The notes: generated from the sequence alone by a model not told the origin. Numbered from the stretch's first letter, positions 18,220 through 26,358 are shown. The stretch is DNA of 64,000 bases from Rubricoccus sp038746605 (GCA_038746605.1 JBCDKM010000024.1:1-64000); one strand, 5' to 3'. Numbers and translations are program-made.

Positions 18220-19680
18220 CTACTCGCCCTGCGCGAGAGAGTAGGCCCGCTCGCCGTCGAACAGGTAGAGGTTCTCCGTCTTGATCGCGTCGAACCCGGC
18301 CTCCGCGAGGCGACCGAGAAGCGCCACGACCTGCATCGGCGTCACCGTCTCGTCCGTCGCGACGAAGCGGCAGCGCCAGTGGTCCGTCCAGAACGTCTCC
18401 GGGAGGCCGTCCGGGAAGACCTTCACGCCCCGGTTGGTGATGAGCTTCAGGCGGAGGCCGTCGCCATCCTGCTCACGGAGTGCGTGGCCGAGCGCGTCTG
18501 GCTGGCGCCCGCTCTCGTTCCAGTCCAGGAAGACATCCACGCCTACCAACGTCTTTTCCGCGCGAGGCGTGGGCACGACACCCACGGAGACATCGGAGTC
18601 CGTGTAGTGGGCAGCGGCGAGTTCTGCGGGACGCTCACCGAGACGCTCGATGATGGCGTCGGCGAACGCCGCCGTGCCCACCTTCTTCGTGCTGTTCTCG
18701 CCGTAGATGTCACCCGTGTGGATGCCCGCCTCGATGGTCGCGAGCCAGGCGTTCTCGATGGTCTCCGCGAGGCGGTCCAGGTTGAGGTGGTCCAGCATCA
18801 TGATCGCGCCCCGGAGGAGGCCCGTCGGGTTGGCGATGCCCTGCCCCGCGATGTCGGGCGCAGAACCGTGGACGGCCTCGAACATGGAGACCTCGCTGCC
18901 GATGTTGGCCGATCCCGCCAGCCCGACCGACCCGGAGGCCTCGGCGGCGATATCCGAGATAATGTCCCCGTAGAGGTTCGGTGCCACCACCACATCGAAC
19001 GTGTCCGGCCTCGCGCCGATCAGCGCCGCGCCGATGTCGATGATGCGGTGCTCGGCCTCGATCTCCGGGTACTCTGCCGCGATCTCGTCGAACACCTTGT
19101 GGAAGAGGCCGTCCGTGAGCTTCATGATGTTGTCCTTCGTCATGCACGTCACCCGCTTCCGGCCATGCGCCTTGGCGTACTCGAAGGCGTAGCGCACGAT
19201 GGCCTCGCTACCGGGCCGCGTGATGAGCTTGAGCGTCTGCGTGACCTCGGTCGTCTGGCGATGCTCGATCCCGGCGTACGTGTCCTCCTCGTTCTCGCGC
19301 ACGATCACGAGGTCGATGTCCGGGTGCGGCGAGGCGACGAACGGCGCGACACTCTTGACCGGGCGGACGTTCGCGAACATCCCGAGCGACTTGCGCAGCG
19401 TCACGTTGAGGCTCTTGTAGCCGCCGCCCTGAGGCGTCGTGATGGGCGCCTTGAGGAGGATTTTGTTACGGCGGATCGTGTCCCAGGACTCCGGCGCGAT
19501 GCCGGAGGAGTGGCCGCTCGTGTAGACCTCCTTGCCGACCTTAATGGTGTCGTACGCGAGGGGCGCCCCGGCGGCCTCCAGGATGCGGAGCGTGGCGTCC
19601 ATGATCTCCGGCCCGATGCCATCGCCGTGGGCGACGGTGATGCGGATCGGATCGGCGGCAGTGGGGGCAGTCGGTTCCAT
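18220..19680 (-). CDS. icd: isocitrate dehydrogenase, long Thermus-type
   Basis: 486 aa. The beta-decarboxylating dehydrogenase core shows HGDGIGPEIMD, LNVTLRKSLGMFANVRP, IVRENEEDTYAGIEH, KDNIMKLTDGLF, NLYGDIISDIAAE and FEAVHGSAPDIAGQGIANP. After it comes an extra about 140-aa C-terminal domain (VGVDVFLDWNESGRQ ... DAIKTENLYLFDG) as in the roughly 496-aa isocitrate dehydrogenase of Thermus. This tail separates it from isopropylmalate dehydrogenase. It oxidises isocitrate to 2-oxoglutarate and CO2, probably with NADP. ATG 19680 is chosen over 19719, which lies inside the promoter-like box. It is codirectional with the bicarbonate genes. Confidence 0.88.
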   Translation of the reverse strand: MEPTAPTAADPIRITVAHGDGIGPEIMDATLRILEAAGAPLAYDTIKVGKEVYTSGHSSGIAPESWDTIRRNKILLKAPITTPQGGGYKSLNVTLRKSLGMFANVRPVKSVAPFVASPHPDIDLVIVRENEEDTYAGIEHRQTTEVTQTLKLITRPGSEAIVRYAFEYAKAHGRKRVTCMTKDNIMKLTDGLFHKVFDEIAAEYPEIEAEHRIIDIGAALIGARPDTFDVVVAPNLYGDIISDIAAEASGSVGLAGSANIGSEVSMFEAVHGSAPDIAGQGIANPTGLLRGAIMMLDHLNLDRLAETIENAWLATIEAGIHTGDIYGENSTKKVGTAAFADAIIERLGERPAELAAAHYTDSDVSVGVVPTPRAEKTLVGVDVFLDWNESGRQPDALGHALREQDGDGLRLKLITNRGVKVFPDGLPETFWTDHWRCRFVATDETVTPMQVVALLGRLAEAGFDAIKTENLYLFDGERAYSLAQGE

Positions 19681-19715
19681 GGCGAGAGGTGGAGAGGCGG
19701 CAGACGCGGGGTTCT

Positions 19716-19723
19716 GCAAGCTA
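19716..19723 (-). promoter_or_regulatory. -7-like box TAGCTTGC before icd
   Basis: Minus-strand TAGCTTGC lies 35 nt before the ATG at 19680. Confidence 0.4.
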
Positions 19724-19772
19724 TCCGGGCCGCCTCCGCCCGCCTTGGAAGGCAGCGTGGAGACCTGCCCCT

Positions 19773-19810
19773 CCCCGCCTCGGTCTGCTCACGGAGCCAC
19801 CGAGGCGGGC
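19773..19810. repeat. dispersed palindrome, long-loop form
   Basis: CCCCGCCTCGGT and ACCGAGGCGGGC enclose CTGCTCACGGAGCC, 4 nt beyond the stop of the porin gene. Confidence 0.8.
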
Positions 19811-19814
19811 CGAC

Positions 19815-20897
19815 TCAGAAGATGATCTGCCCCTGGAGCTTCACGAGGTGGCCGATGTCGCCGTCGTCGTTGCGGCGGACGAGGTAGGACGCCGTGATGC
19901 GGAGGTCGCGGTAGTCGCGGCCCAGCGCGGCGCTCGGGCTGTAGCTCGCGCCGACGGTTCCGTAGATCTCGCCGTCCGTGTCCACGTCTTCCCAGAAGCG
20001 GTCGCCGCGGAGGAAGACCTCGCCGTGAGGGAACGCCCGGATCGCGCCGAACGCCCCGACGCCCGCCGAGCGCTGCTGGACCCCATCGATGGTCTCGTAC
20101 TGCGTCGCGACGGCCTCCAGCTTGAGGCGGAGCGGCTGACTGCCGGGGCGCTCGCCGTAGTAGATGTGAGCACCACCACTGGTGTACGAGCGCGTCGTAT
20201 CGTCGAGCGCGGTCGCGTCGTTGCCTCGCGCGTTGAGGCTCGCGAAGCCGCCGAAGGACAGACCCGAGGAGCCCCCGTGATGGACGGCCGCGCTGAGCGC
20301 GAAGGCGGTCTCGTCGGCACCTCGCGTGACGGACGAAGCCGACCCGCTCTCACGGAAGTTGTCGGTGTCGCGCGAGAACCCGCCGGTGCCGTTGTGGAGC
20401 GTGACCTGCACCTCGGTCTCGCCGAGTTGCGCCGTGAGGTCCACGCCGAGATCGCGGCCGGACGACCCGAGTGTTCCCGACGCCCACCGTTCGTCGACGG
20501 GCGAGCGGTCCACCGCGTCGATCCGGGTGTAAGACTGCGGAACGAAGCCTCGCGCCTGTGCGGGCGGAAGCCGACCGGCGCGAAGCTGGACGGTCTCGCT
20601 GACATCGTAGAACGCGAACAGGTCCACGCTCCGAAGGTCGCCGGGCGTCGTGTCTACGTCGTACTCCATCCCGGCCTTTTCGAGGAGCGTCAGGCGGAAC
20701 TGGAGCCTCGCGCGGCGGAGGCCGAGACCGAGGCGTTCGGTGTCGTCCGCTCCCTCGATCCCGAGCCCGATGCGCGGCTGAATGCCGCCGCTGAGCTTCA
20801 GCGTCGCGTCATCGGTGAGCTGAAAGGTCTGGGCCGTGGCGGGGTGTGCGGCGACCATCGCGAGGGCGACGACGGCCAGAAGCGTGAGGCGGGTCAC
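19815..20897 (-). CDS. porin of the phosphate-selective OprO/P-like type, copy 1
   Basis: 360 aa with signal peptide MTRLTLLAVVALAMVAAHPATAQ and a 16-strand-like pattern. The opening LKLSGGIQPRIGLGIE, LGLRRARLQFRLTLLEKAGMEYDVD, VQLRAGRLPPAQARGF and the terminal LQGQIIF with C-terminal Phe fit outer-membrane porins of the Porin_O_P family, which favour anions. It is paralogous to the next gene along its whole length (shared ERW-SGTLG, GRDLG, HNG.G and YSPSAA...). Cargo is unproven; the neighbourhood suggests bicarbonate or another anion. Confidence 0.7.
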   Translation of the reverse strand: MTRLTLLAVVALAMVAAHPATAQTFQLTDDATLKLSGGIQPRIGLGIEGADDTERLGLGLRRARLQFRLTLLEKAGMEYDVDTTPGDLRSVDLFAFYDVSETVQLRAGRLPPAQARGFVPQSYTRIDAVDRSPVDERWASGTLGSSGRDLGVDLTAQLGETEVQVTLHNGTGGFSRDTDNFRESGSASSVTRGADETAFALSAAVHHGGSSGLSFGGFASLNARGNDATALDDTTRSYTSGGAHIYYGERPGSQPLRLKLEAVATQYETIDGVQQRSAGVGAFGAIRAFPHGEVFLRGDRFWEDVDTDGEIYGTVGASYSPSAALGRDYRDLRITASYLVRRNDDGDIGHLVKLQGQIIF

Positions 20898-20980
20898 AGA
20901 AGAGGGGCAGTGAGGAGAAGGGAGTCATCACACGCCCCGGCGGCCCCGGGGGTCCGAGGACACACCCGAGGCGGACCGTG

Positions 20981-22081
20981 CTAGAACGCGAGTTGGCCCT
21001 GGAGCACCACCAGGTGCGCCTCGTCGAGGAGGGCGCTCGTGCGGTAGTGATAGGCCAGCGTGAGGCGGGCGCGGTGGTACGGGGCGCCTCGGGCTGCGCT
21101 CGGGCTGTAGCTCACGCCTGCGGTGAGGAAATCGTCAGCAGTGTCCTCCACGTTCACATCCGTCCAGTACCGCTCCGCACGGAAGAACGCCTCGCCGTGG
21201 CCGAGCACACGTGCAGCGCCGAACGCCGAAAGGCCGACCTGATCTTCGCGTCCGTCGCCATCGTCCGAGTAGGAGAGCACAATGGCGTCGAGCTTGGCTC
21301 GGAAGGGTTGGTCGCCAGGGTACTCCCCCCAGTAGAGGTGGGCGCCCGCGCTGGAGTAGTCCCGCCCGCCTTCGCCGCGGTCGGTCCGGTCAGGGTTGGC
21401 ACCGTTGTACCCGGCATAGAGCCCGGCCTCAATGCCGTTCCCTGCGTCGTAGGTCAGCACGGAAGAGACCGCAAGGCCAGGCGTCTCGATGCCGTTCACG
21501 ACATCATTCCCGGAGATGCCCTCGCGGAAGTTGTTCGTCCCACGCTGGAAGGTGCCGAACCCGTTGTGGACGGCGAGCGAGGCCGTGACATTCTGTGTGG
21601 CGTACGTCACGTCGGCGCCGAGGTCACGCCCATCACCGCCGAGCGTGCCCGAGAGCCAGCGCTCGTCAATGGCGGCCCGGTCCACGGCATCGATGAGGAA
21701 GTAGGGCGTGAGGATACCGCCTGCGGGCTGGGCGACGGGGAAGTAGCCCACGCGGGCTTGCACTTCACGCGTCAGGTTCGCGAACGCGAAGAGATCCACA
21801 CTTTCGATGTTCCCAGAGGCGCCCCCCACATCATACTCTACACCTGCGATGTCTCGGTAGAGGACGCGCGCCTGGATGCGAGCGCGGCGAAGGCCAAAGC
21901 CATACCGGACTTCATTCTCATCGCCCGAGGCCGCCTCGTCCTCTTCGACACCCACGCTCAGGCGAGGCTGGACGCCGCCCGCGAGGTCGAGCCGAAGGTC
22001 ATCGGTGAGAGAGATCTGTGCGAGGGCTGGGCTGGTGGAGGCCACGACGAGCGCGGCGAGGCAGAGGAGCGAACGGAGCAT
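20981..22081 (-). CDS. porin of the phosphate-selective OprO/P-like type, copy 2
   Basis: 366 aa. Signal peptide MLRSLLCLAALVVASTSPALAQ, then LRLDLAGGVQPRLSVGVEED, YGFGLRRARIQARVLYRDIAG, VQARVGYFPVAQP, DERWLSGTLGGDGRDLG and VLQGQLAF at the C-terminus. It matches copy 1 segment by segment, so the pair arose by tandem duplication. Family members form anion-selective trimeric channels. ATG 22081 is fixed by the signal peptide. It lies between its paralogue and two carbonic-anhydrase-like genes on the same strand. A degenerate palindrome remnant (about 20950-20977) separates the two porin genes. Confidence 0.7.
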   Translation of the reverse strand: MLRSLLCLAALVVASTSPALAQISLTDDLRLDLAGGVQPRLSVGVEEDEAASGDENEVRYGFGLRRARIQARVLYRDIAGVEYDVGGASGNIESVDLFAFANLTREVQARVGYFPVAQPAGGILTPYFLIDAVDRAAIDERWLSGTLGGDGRDLGADVTYATQNVTASLAVHNGFGTFQRGTNNFREGISGNDVVNGIETPGLAVSSVLTYDAGNGIEAGLYAGYNGANPDRTDRGEGGRDYSSAGAHLYWGEYPGDQPFRAKLDAIVLSYSDDGDGREDQVGLSAFGAARVLGHGEAFFRAERYWTDVNVEDTADDFLTAGVSYSPSAARGAPYHRARLTLAYHYRTSALLDEAHLVVLQGQLAF

Positions 22082-22096
22082 AGCGGAGACATGCAG

Positions 22097-22130
22097 CGCG
22101 GCCCGGAGCCGCCGTAGGCTCCGGGCCGCG
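22097..22130 (-). terminator. 14-bp hairpin after carbonic anhydrase-like gene 1
   Basis: CGCGGCCCGGAGCC (22097-22110) pairs perfectly with GGCTCCGGGCCGCG (22117-22130) around GCCGTA. It has no T-run, so it may be an attenuator or 3' stabiliser rather than a full stop. Confidence 0.6.
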
Positions 22131-22177
22131 AGTTGAGCGAGGGTCATGGGCCATCGAGGCCGACTCGGACGGCAGCG

Positions 22178-22726
22178 CTAGTTGGCGCTGAACGGGAGGG
22201 AACTGTGGTGCAGGATGATCTCCAGATCACCGTTCCGGTCCTTCGCGTAGGCGAAGGTGTACTCGACCTTGGTCACGCCTCCGTCCGTGCCGGTGAAGAA
22301 GTAGTTCCCCATCGCGACGGCCATATCGCCGTCTTCGGAGATGACGGTGCCTTCGTTCTCCCAGCGCACGTCGGTGTAGGGCGCGATGGCGAAGCCACCG
22401 TCCTCGGTGCCCTCGGTGCCGACGAAGTAGCTCAGCGCCCCGGCGAAGTCCCCACGGAACTGGTCCTCGGCGGCGAGGGTCGGCTTGAAGAGGATGGTCT
22501 GATTGGCTCCGTACGCGTAGTGCTGGAGGATGTGCTCCGTGGCACGAGCGCGGTAGTCACCACCGTCGGTGAAGACCTGGCCGATGGCGACAATGCCCTC
22601 GCCCCAGGCCTGCTGTGCAGCCTCAACCTCGGCCGGAGTGATCGGGTTGTCCGACATCTGCGCCGAGGCCGGGGCGGCTACGACGAGCGCGAAGGCTGCG
22701 ATGAGGAGAGTGAGTCGGGTACGCAT
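22178..22726 (-). CDS. putative iota-class carbonic anhydrase, secreted
   Basis: 182 aa. Signal peptide MRTRLTLLIAAFALVVAAPASAQ places it in the periplasm. The rest is one NTF2/SnoaL-like (CaMKII-association) domain: EVEAAQQAWGEGIVAIG, ILFKPTLAAEDQFRG, ALSYFVG, GFAIAPYTDVRWENEG, AVAMGNYFFT, VEYTFAYAKD and the terminal HHSSLPFS (residues 173-180). These blocks and the HHSS end are hallmarks of the COG4337/iota carbonic anhydrase family, some of which work without metal. Databases often label relatives phosphoribosyl-AMP cyclohydrolase, which this sequence does not support. Activity is inferred. Confidence 0.75.
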   Translation of the reverse strand: MRTRLTLLIAAFALVVAAPASAQMSDNPITPAEVEAAQQAWGEGIVAIGQVFTDGGDYRARATEHILQHYAYGANQTILFKPTLAAEDQFRGDFAGALSYFVGTEGTEDGGFAIAPYTDVRWENEGTVISEDGDMAVAMGNYFFTGTDGGVTKVEYTFAYAKDRNGDLEIILHHSSLPFSAN

Positions 22727-22860
22727 GTGAGTAGGGGAAGTGTTTGGGTAGGGGAAACGCTGCCTCCTGGAGGGTTCAGGTGGCAGAATCTGAAGCCTCA
22801 CCTCAGAGGCCCGGAAGGGTGGCCGCACACGAGTCGCATGCAGCCAGGCAAAGAAGAGAA

Positions 22861-22904
22861 GGATCGTGGCCTCGGCCGAGCGACTCCGCCGGAGGCCACG
22901 ATCC
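22861..22904 (-). terminator. hairpin after carbonic anhydrase-like gene 2
   Basis: GGATCGTGGCCTC (22861-22873) pairs with GAGGCCACGATCC (22892-22904), and GGC/GCC pairs extend the stem. It lies 8 nt beyond the stop. Confidence 0.65.
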
Positions 22905-22911
22905 CCGGTCC

Positions 22912-23505
22912 CTAGTTCGCGCTGAACGGAAGGGAGCTGTGGTGCAGAGCGATCTTGAGGTTGCCCTCGGCATCCTTCACGTAGCCGAAGCTGTACTCGA
23001 CCTTGGTCTCGCTCCCGTCGGTGCCGGTGAAGAAGTAGTTCCCCATCGCGACGGCCATGTCGCCGTCCTCGTCGATGACGGTGCCTTCGTTCTCCCAGCG
23101 CACGTCGGTGTAGGGCGCGATGGCGAAGCCACCGTCCTCGGTGCCCTCGGTGCCGACGAAGTAGCTCAGTGCCTCGTCTGCGTCACCACGGAACTGGTCC
23201 TCGGCGGCGAGGGTCGGCTTGAAGAGAACGGTCTGCCCGTCGGTGTAGGCGTAATGCATCGCGATGTGCTCCTGGGCACGTGCGCTGAAGTCGCCACCGT
23301 CGGTGAAGACCTGGCCGATGGCGACGATGCCCTCGCCCCAGGCCTGCTGCGCAGCCTCAACCTCGGCGGCGGTGATGGGGTTAGCGGGTGCTTCCGCGGT
23401 CGCGGCGGCGGCGGTGTCACCACCAGCGGTGGCGGAATCTTCGGCGGCGCAGCCGACGAGAACGAACGCGAAGGCGGCGATGAAGAGGGTGGGTCGGATG
23501 AACAT
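22912..23505 (-). CDS. putative iota-class carbonic anhydrase, lipoprotein
   Basis: 197 aa. The signal ends in lipobox LVGC (Cys19), followed by an Ala/Thr-rich tether and the same single domain as the downstream paralogue: AAQQAWGEGIVAIG, VLFKPTLAAEDQFRG, ALSYFVGTEG, GFAIAPYTDVRWENEG, AMGNYFFT, KVEYSFGYVKD and C-terminal HHSSLPFS (188-195). The mature domains are nearly identical while the export signals differ, so one copy is soluble and the other lipid-anchored in the envelope. It is the first gene of a seven-gene codirectional run ending in sbtB. Confidence 0.75.
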   Translation of the reverse strand: MFIRPTLFIAAFAFVLVGCAAEDSATAGGDTAAAATAEAPANPITAAEVEAAQQAWGEGIVAIGQVFTDGGDFSARAQEHIAMHYAYTDGQTVLFKPTLAAEDQFRGDADEALSYFVGTEGTEDGGFAIAPYTDVRWENEGTVIDEDGDMAVAMGNYFFTGTDGSETKVEYSFGYVKDAEGNLKIALHHSSLPFSAN

Positions 23506-23673
23506 GAGAGTGGGGGGTGAGCCTTTGAAGGGCGGGTGAGAGGTACAGCGGGGAGACCCGCTGCGGTTGTGCGACGATCCGCGAGACCCGTCGTCTCACG
23601 GTGAAAGGGACCCAGTTCAGGGAATCCCTTATTTCAGCCTAGTGGGATGCCGGGCAGCGCAGAGTCGCGCTGC

Positions 23674-23937
23674 CTACCGTTCCGGTGGTGGAGTCGGCGG
23701 CATACCGCGCGCTTCGCTGAACGGGTTCGGAGCCAGGAGGCGGTCGGTGGCGTCCGCGAGGCGGTCCGACTCAGCACGGAGGCGAGTCACCTCCGCTTCG
23801 GTTTCCGTTTCAAGCTCTGCCTCCGAGGGCGCGTGTGTCTCCGTCATCGGGACCGGATCCGAGATGGAGCCCGCCCACGCCTGAGTAGAGCCGAGACCGG
23901 CGGCAAGCGTCAGGAACAGGACAAGGACAGCGCGCAT
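23674..23937 (-). CDS. small secreted protein of unknown function
   Basis: 87 aa from ATG 23937: signal peptide MRAVLVLFLTLAAGLGSTQAWA, an acidic helical segment (EAELETETEAEVTRLRAESDRLADATDRLL) and a proline-rich tail PPTPPPER. The frame extends to 24003 without adding a better start. It could be a short periplasmic coiled coil; no family is known to me. It lies upstream of the carbonic anhydrase-like genes with a 168-nt gap. Confidence 0.5.
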   Translation of the reverse strand: MRAVLVLFLTLAAGLGSTQAWAGSISDPVPMTETHAPSEAELETETEAEVTRLRAESDRLADATDRLLAPNPFSEARGMPPTPPPER

Positions 23938-24014
23938 GATGGCCCCTTTACCGGAAGCGCTTTGCCTCGTTCCCCGTTGGAACGGGCTTCGATGTTCTTC
24001 CACACGTCGCCCCT

Positions 24015-24035
24015 CCCGCCTCAGGGCCGAGGTGG
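24015..24035. repeat. dispersed palindrome, degenerate copy
   Basis: CCCGCCTCAGGGCCGAGGTGG lies 7 nt beyond the stop of the AlbA_2 gene. Confidence 0.6.
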
Positions 24036-24041
24036 ACCGCC

Positions 24042-24695
24042 TCAGTCCACACTCGCCGTGAAGTAGTCCGCACCGCCGGGCTGCGCGTGGAGCGTCAGGA
24101 CGCCCGCGTGCGCCAGTTGGACGAGCGTCTTCGACGCCTTCCAGAGCGGCACATTCGCGAGGCGGGCATACCCCGCCACGTCCACCCGCTCGTGGCGGTC
24201 GAGGTAGGCGAGGAGCTTCCGCTCGCGCTCGCCGAAGGTGAACCGGGCGCCCTCGCCCGTGCGCTCCGCCTTCATGAGTTGGACCGCCTCGCGGCTGGCC
24301 TCAACGGACTGATCCTCCACGCGGACGAACGCTCGGCGCTTCTGACGAGGATCGCCACCGGGGCGAAGGTAGTGCGGCCGGTCGAGGCTGGCGGGCACGT
24401 CCACGACGAGCGCGAGGCGGCGGCGGCTGACGCGTACCGGCTCCACCTCGATATCGACCCCCGGCTCCACGCGAGCTCCGAGCGCTTCGCGGAGTGCGAA
24501 CAGTTCCTCGTCGGCGTCCTTGAGGCCGATCACGCTCCCGTCGTCGTCTACGCCGAGGAGGACCTTCCCACCGTCAGTGTTGGCGAGTGCGATGACCTCG
24601 CGCGCGAGCTTGTCGGCTCGGGGCACGCGGTTCTTAAACTCAAGATGTCGGCCCTCTCCCATCGCGGCGAGGCGCCGGAGGTCGTCGAGTGTCAT
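24042..24695 (-). CDS. AlbA_2 (Schlafen-like) domain protein with C-terminal helix-turn-helix
   Basis: 217 aa. The N-terminal half carries the AlbA_2 pattern: GEGRHLEFKNRVP, ALANTDGGKVLLGVDDDGSVIGL and DVPASLDRPHYL. The C-terminal half (KLLAYLDRHERVDVAGYARLANVPLWKASKTLVQLAHAGVL) looks like a winged helix-turn-helix, an arrangement seen in putative transcription regulators of this family. The AlbA_2 motif may bind nucleic acid or nucleotides. It is 12 nt downstream of gpsA, so the genes are co-transcribed. Confidence 0.75.
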   Translation of the reverse strand: MTLDDLRRLAAMGEGRHLEFKNRVPRADKLAREVIALANTDGGKVLLGVDDDGSVIGLKDADEELFALREALGARVEPGVDIEVEPVRVSRRRLALVVDVPASLDRPHYLRPGGDPRQKRRAFVRVEDQSVEASREAVQLMKAERTGEGARFTFGERERKLLAYLDRHERVDVAGYARLANVPLWKASKTLVQLAHAGVLTLHAQPGGADYFTASVD

Positions 24696-24707
24696 GACGG
24701 GCGCCGT

Positions 24708-25763
24708 CTAGGCGGGAAGGATGGCGTCTCCCAGGAGCGTGCCGCCGAGGTGAGCAGCCTCGTGCGTGGCGTCGCGGGTCATGAGATCGCTCACCTCCTC
24801 GCGAGGGTCGCTCTCTCCCGCGAGGACGCGCCCAACAGCCTCGGAGATCGGCATCTCAATCTCATACCGCGCAGCCAACTCTCGCACGCTGGCGGTCGTC
24901 TTGACGCCCTCCACGACCATCGTCATCGCGGCAGCGGCTTCCTGGAGGGTCTTGCCCGCGCCGACCATCTCACCGAACCGGCGGTTGCGGCTGTGCTGCG
25001 AAAAGCACGTCACGACGAGGTCGCCCAGGCCCGCAAGGCCGGCGAAGGTGTGGGCCTGGGCGCCCATCGCGAGGCCGAGGCGGGTGATCTCCGCGAGGCC
25101 GCGCGTCACGAGCGCCGCCTTGGCATTGTCGCCCAGTTCGAGCCCGTCGCCCATTCCAGCGGCCAGCGCCATCACGTTTTTGACGCTCCCGGCCACCTCC
25201 ACGCCGACGAGGTCCGGGTTGGTGTAAACGCGAAGCGTGGGCGCCATGAACAGCGCCTGCACCTCCTCCGCTACGGCTAGGTCTGGGATACTCGCGACGA
25301 CCGTCGTGGGTCGCCCAAGGGCTACTTCTTCGGCATGACTCGGGCCGTAGAGGACGCCCACGTGATTCGGGTCAGCACCTGGGAGTACCTCACGGAGCAC
25401 GCCGCTGGTGGTCAGCAACGTCGCGTTCTCGATGCCTTTCGCGACGGACACGATAGCCTCCGGTGCGCTGGCATGTCCCGCTAGGCGGGACGCCACGCTT
25501 CGCACGTGCTGGCTCGGAACGGCGAAAAGCCAGACCTCGGCCTCAGCAGCCTCCTCTAGATCGGACGTGGCGCGGAGGGTGTCCGGGAGATGCGCGTCCG
25601 GCAGGTAGCGGGCATTGCGACGCGTCGTCTCGATCTCCCGCGCGGCCTCCTCGCGGCGGGCCCAGAGCGTGACGGAGTGCCCATTGCGGGCGAGGCTGTA
25701 GGCCAGGGCGGTGCCCCAGCTTCCGGCGCCGATGACGGCGGTCCGGCGGGCGGCGGTGTCCAT
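24708..25763 (-). CDS. gpsA: glycerol-3-phosphate dehydrogenase [NAD(P)+]
   Basis: 351 aa. The N-terminal Rossmann motif is VIGAGSWGTALA. Family blocks SVAKGIE, VLYGPSHAEEVALG, VEVAGSVKNVMALAAGMGDGLELGDNAKAAL (catalytic Lys) and GLAGLGDLVVTCFSQHSRNRRFG are all present. It reduces dihydroxyacetone phosphate to sn-glycerol-3-phosphate for phospholipid synthesis in the cytosol. A TACCTTCG box (25767-25774) lies only 3 nt before the ATG, so the transcript may be nearly leaderless or the true start slightly downstream. Confidence 0.93.
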   Translation of the reverse strand: MDTAARRTAVIGAGSWGTALAYSLARNGHSVTLWARREEAAREIETTRRNARYLPDAHLPDTLRATSDLEEAAEAEVWLFAVPSQHVRSVASRLAGHASAPEAIVSVAKGIENATLLTTSGVLREVLPGADPNHVGVLYGPSHAEEVALGRPTTVVASIPDLAVAEEVQALFMAPTLRVYTNPDLVGVEVAGSVKNVMALAAGMGDGLELGDNAKAALVTRGLAEITRLGLAMGAQAHTFAGLAGLGDLVVTCFSQHSRNRRFGEMVGAGKTLQEAAAAMTMVVEGVKTTASVRELAARYEIEMPISEAVGRVLAGESDPREEVSDLMTRDATHEAAHLGGTLLGDAILPA

Positions 25764-25807
25764 GGCCGAAGGTACGGCGCGGGGGTACGGGCCGGTTCCG
25801 ACCCCGC

Positions 25808-25828
25808 CGACCTCGGGCTCGAGGCGGA
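25808..25828. repeat. dispersed palindrome, degenerate copy
   Basis: CCGACCTCGGGCTCGAGGCGG lies in the 113-nt gap between the short NfeD gene and gpsA. Confidence 0.6.
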
Positions 25829-25876
25829 GGGAGTACGCACGCTACGGCGTCCTACCAGTACGTGGCTACCCCTCCA

Positions 25877-26356
25877 TCAGGCCTCCACTCTCACTACCGC
25901 GCGGTGGCGGTCGATGGCGACGACTCGGACCGCGCTGCCCGCCGCCACGAAGGCGCCTTCCGTCCTTGCCTCCACGCGCTCGCCGCTCAGGTCCACCACG
26001 CCCTCCGGCCGGAGAGGAGTCGCCGCGACGCCCGTACGGCCGATGAGGGCGGCCCGCGAGGTCTCAATGACTCGGTCGGCGTCGGCGTCTCGACGGAGGC
26101 TATCCGTCAGGACGAACCGGTTCCAAGCGCCGCTTTCCCAGAGGAGATACCCCATCACCGCGCTCGCGAGAACCGTCCCCACCAACGCACCCATACCGCC
26201 CACCATGCCCCCCTCCACGAACGCGATCACGACACCCGTCGCGGCGCCGATCACGCCGAGCACACCCACGACGTTGGTGCCTGGCACGAGCGTGACTTCT
26301 ACAGCCACGAGCGCCAGACCGACGAGGATGAGAGCGATGGGGATGAGCAGTTCCAT
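25877..26356 (-). CDS. short NfeD-like membrane protein
   Basis: 159 aa. Two to three hydrophobic segments (LLIPIALILVGLALVAVEVTLVPG; VVGVLGVIGAATGVVIAFVEGG; MGALVGTVLASAVMGYLLW) precede a C-terminal OB-fold domain (ALIGRTGVAATPLRPEGVVDLSGERVEARTEG...VRVVAIDRHRAVVRVE). The last part is the NfeD C-terminal signature. It starts 2 nt after the long NfeD protein and probably partners it. The SPFH gene often linked to such pairs is absent here and sits 16 kb away with another NfeD. Confidence 0.82.
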   Translation of the reverse strand: MELLIPIALILVGLALVAVEVTLVPGTNVVGVLGVIGAATGVVIAFVEGGMVGGMGALVGTVLASAVMGYLLWESGAWNRFVLTDSLRRDADADRVIETSRAALIGRTGVAATPLRPEGVVDLSGERVEARTEGAFVAAGSAVRVVAIDRHRAVVRVEA

Positions 26357-26358
26357 CG

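Noticed and set aside
17116..19887. 923-codon plus-strand open frame
   Set aside because: Antisense to sbtA and icd; Arg/Asp/His-rich composition typical of shadow frames in GC-rich genes.
22178..23505. phosphoribosyl-AMP cyclohydrolase annotation for the tandem pair
   Set aside because: No HisI cysteine or metal motifs; the blocks and HHSS end match the iota carbonic anhydrase/NTF2-like family, and both proteins are exported.
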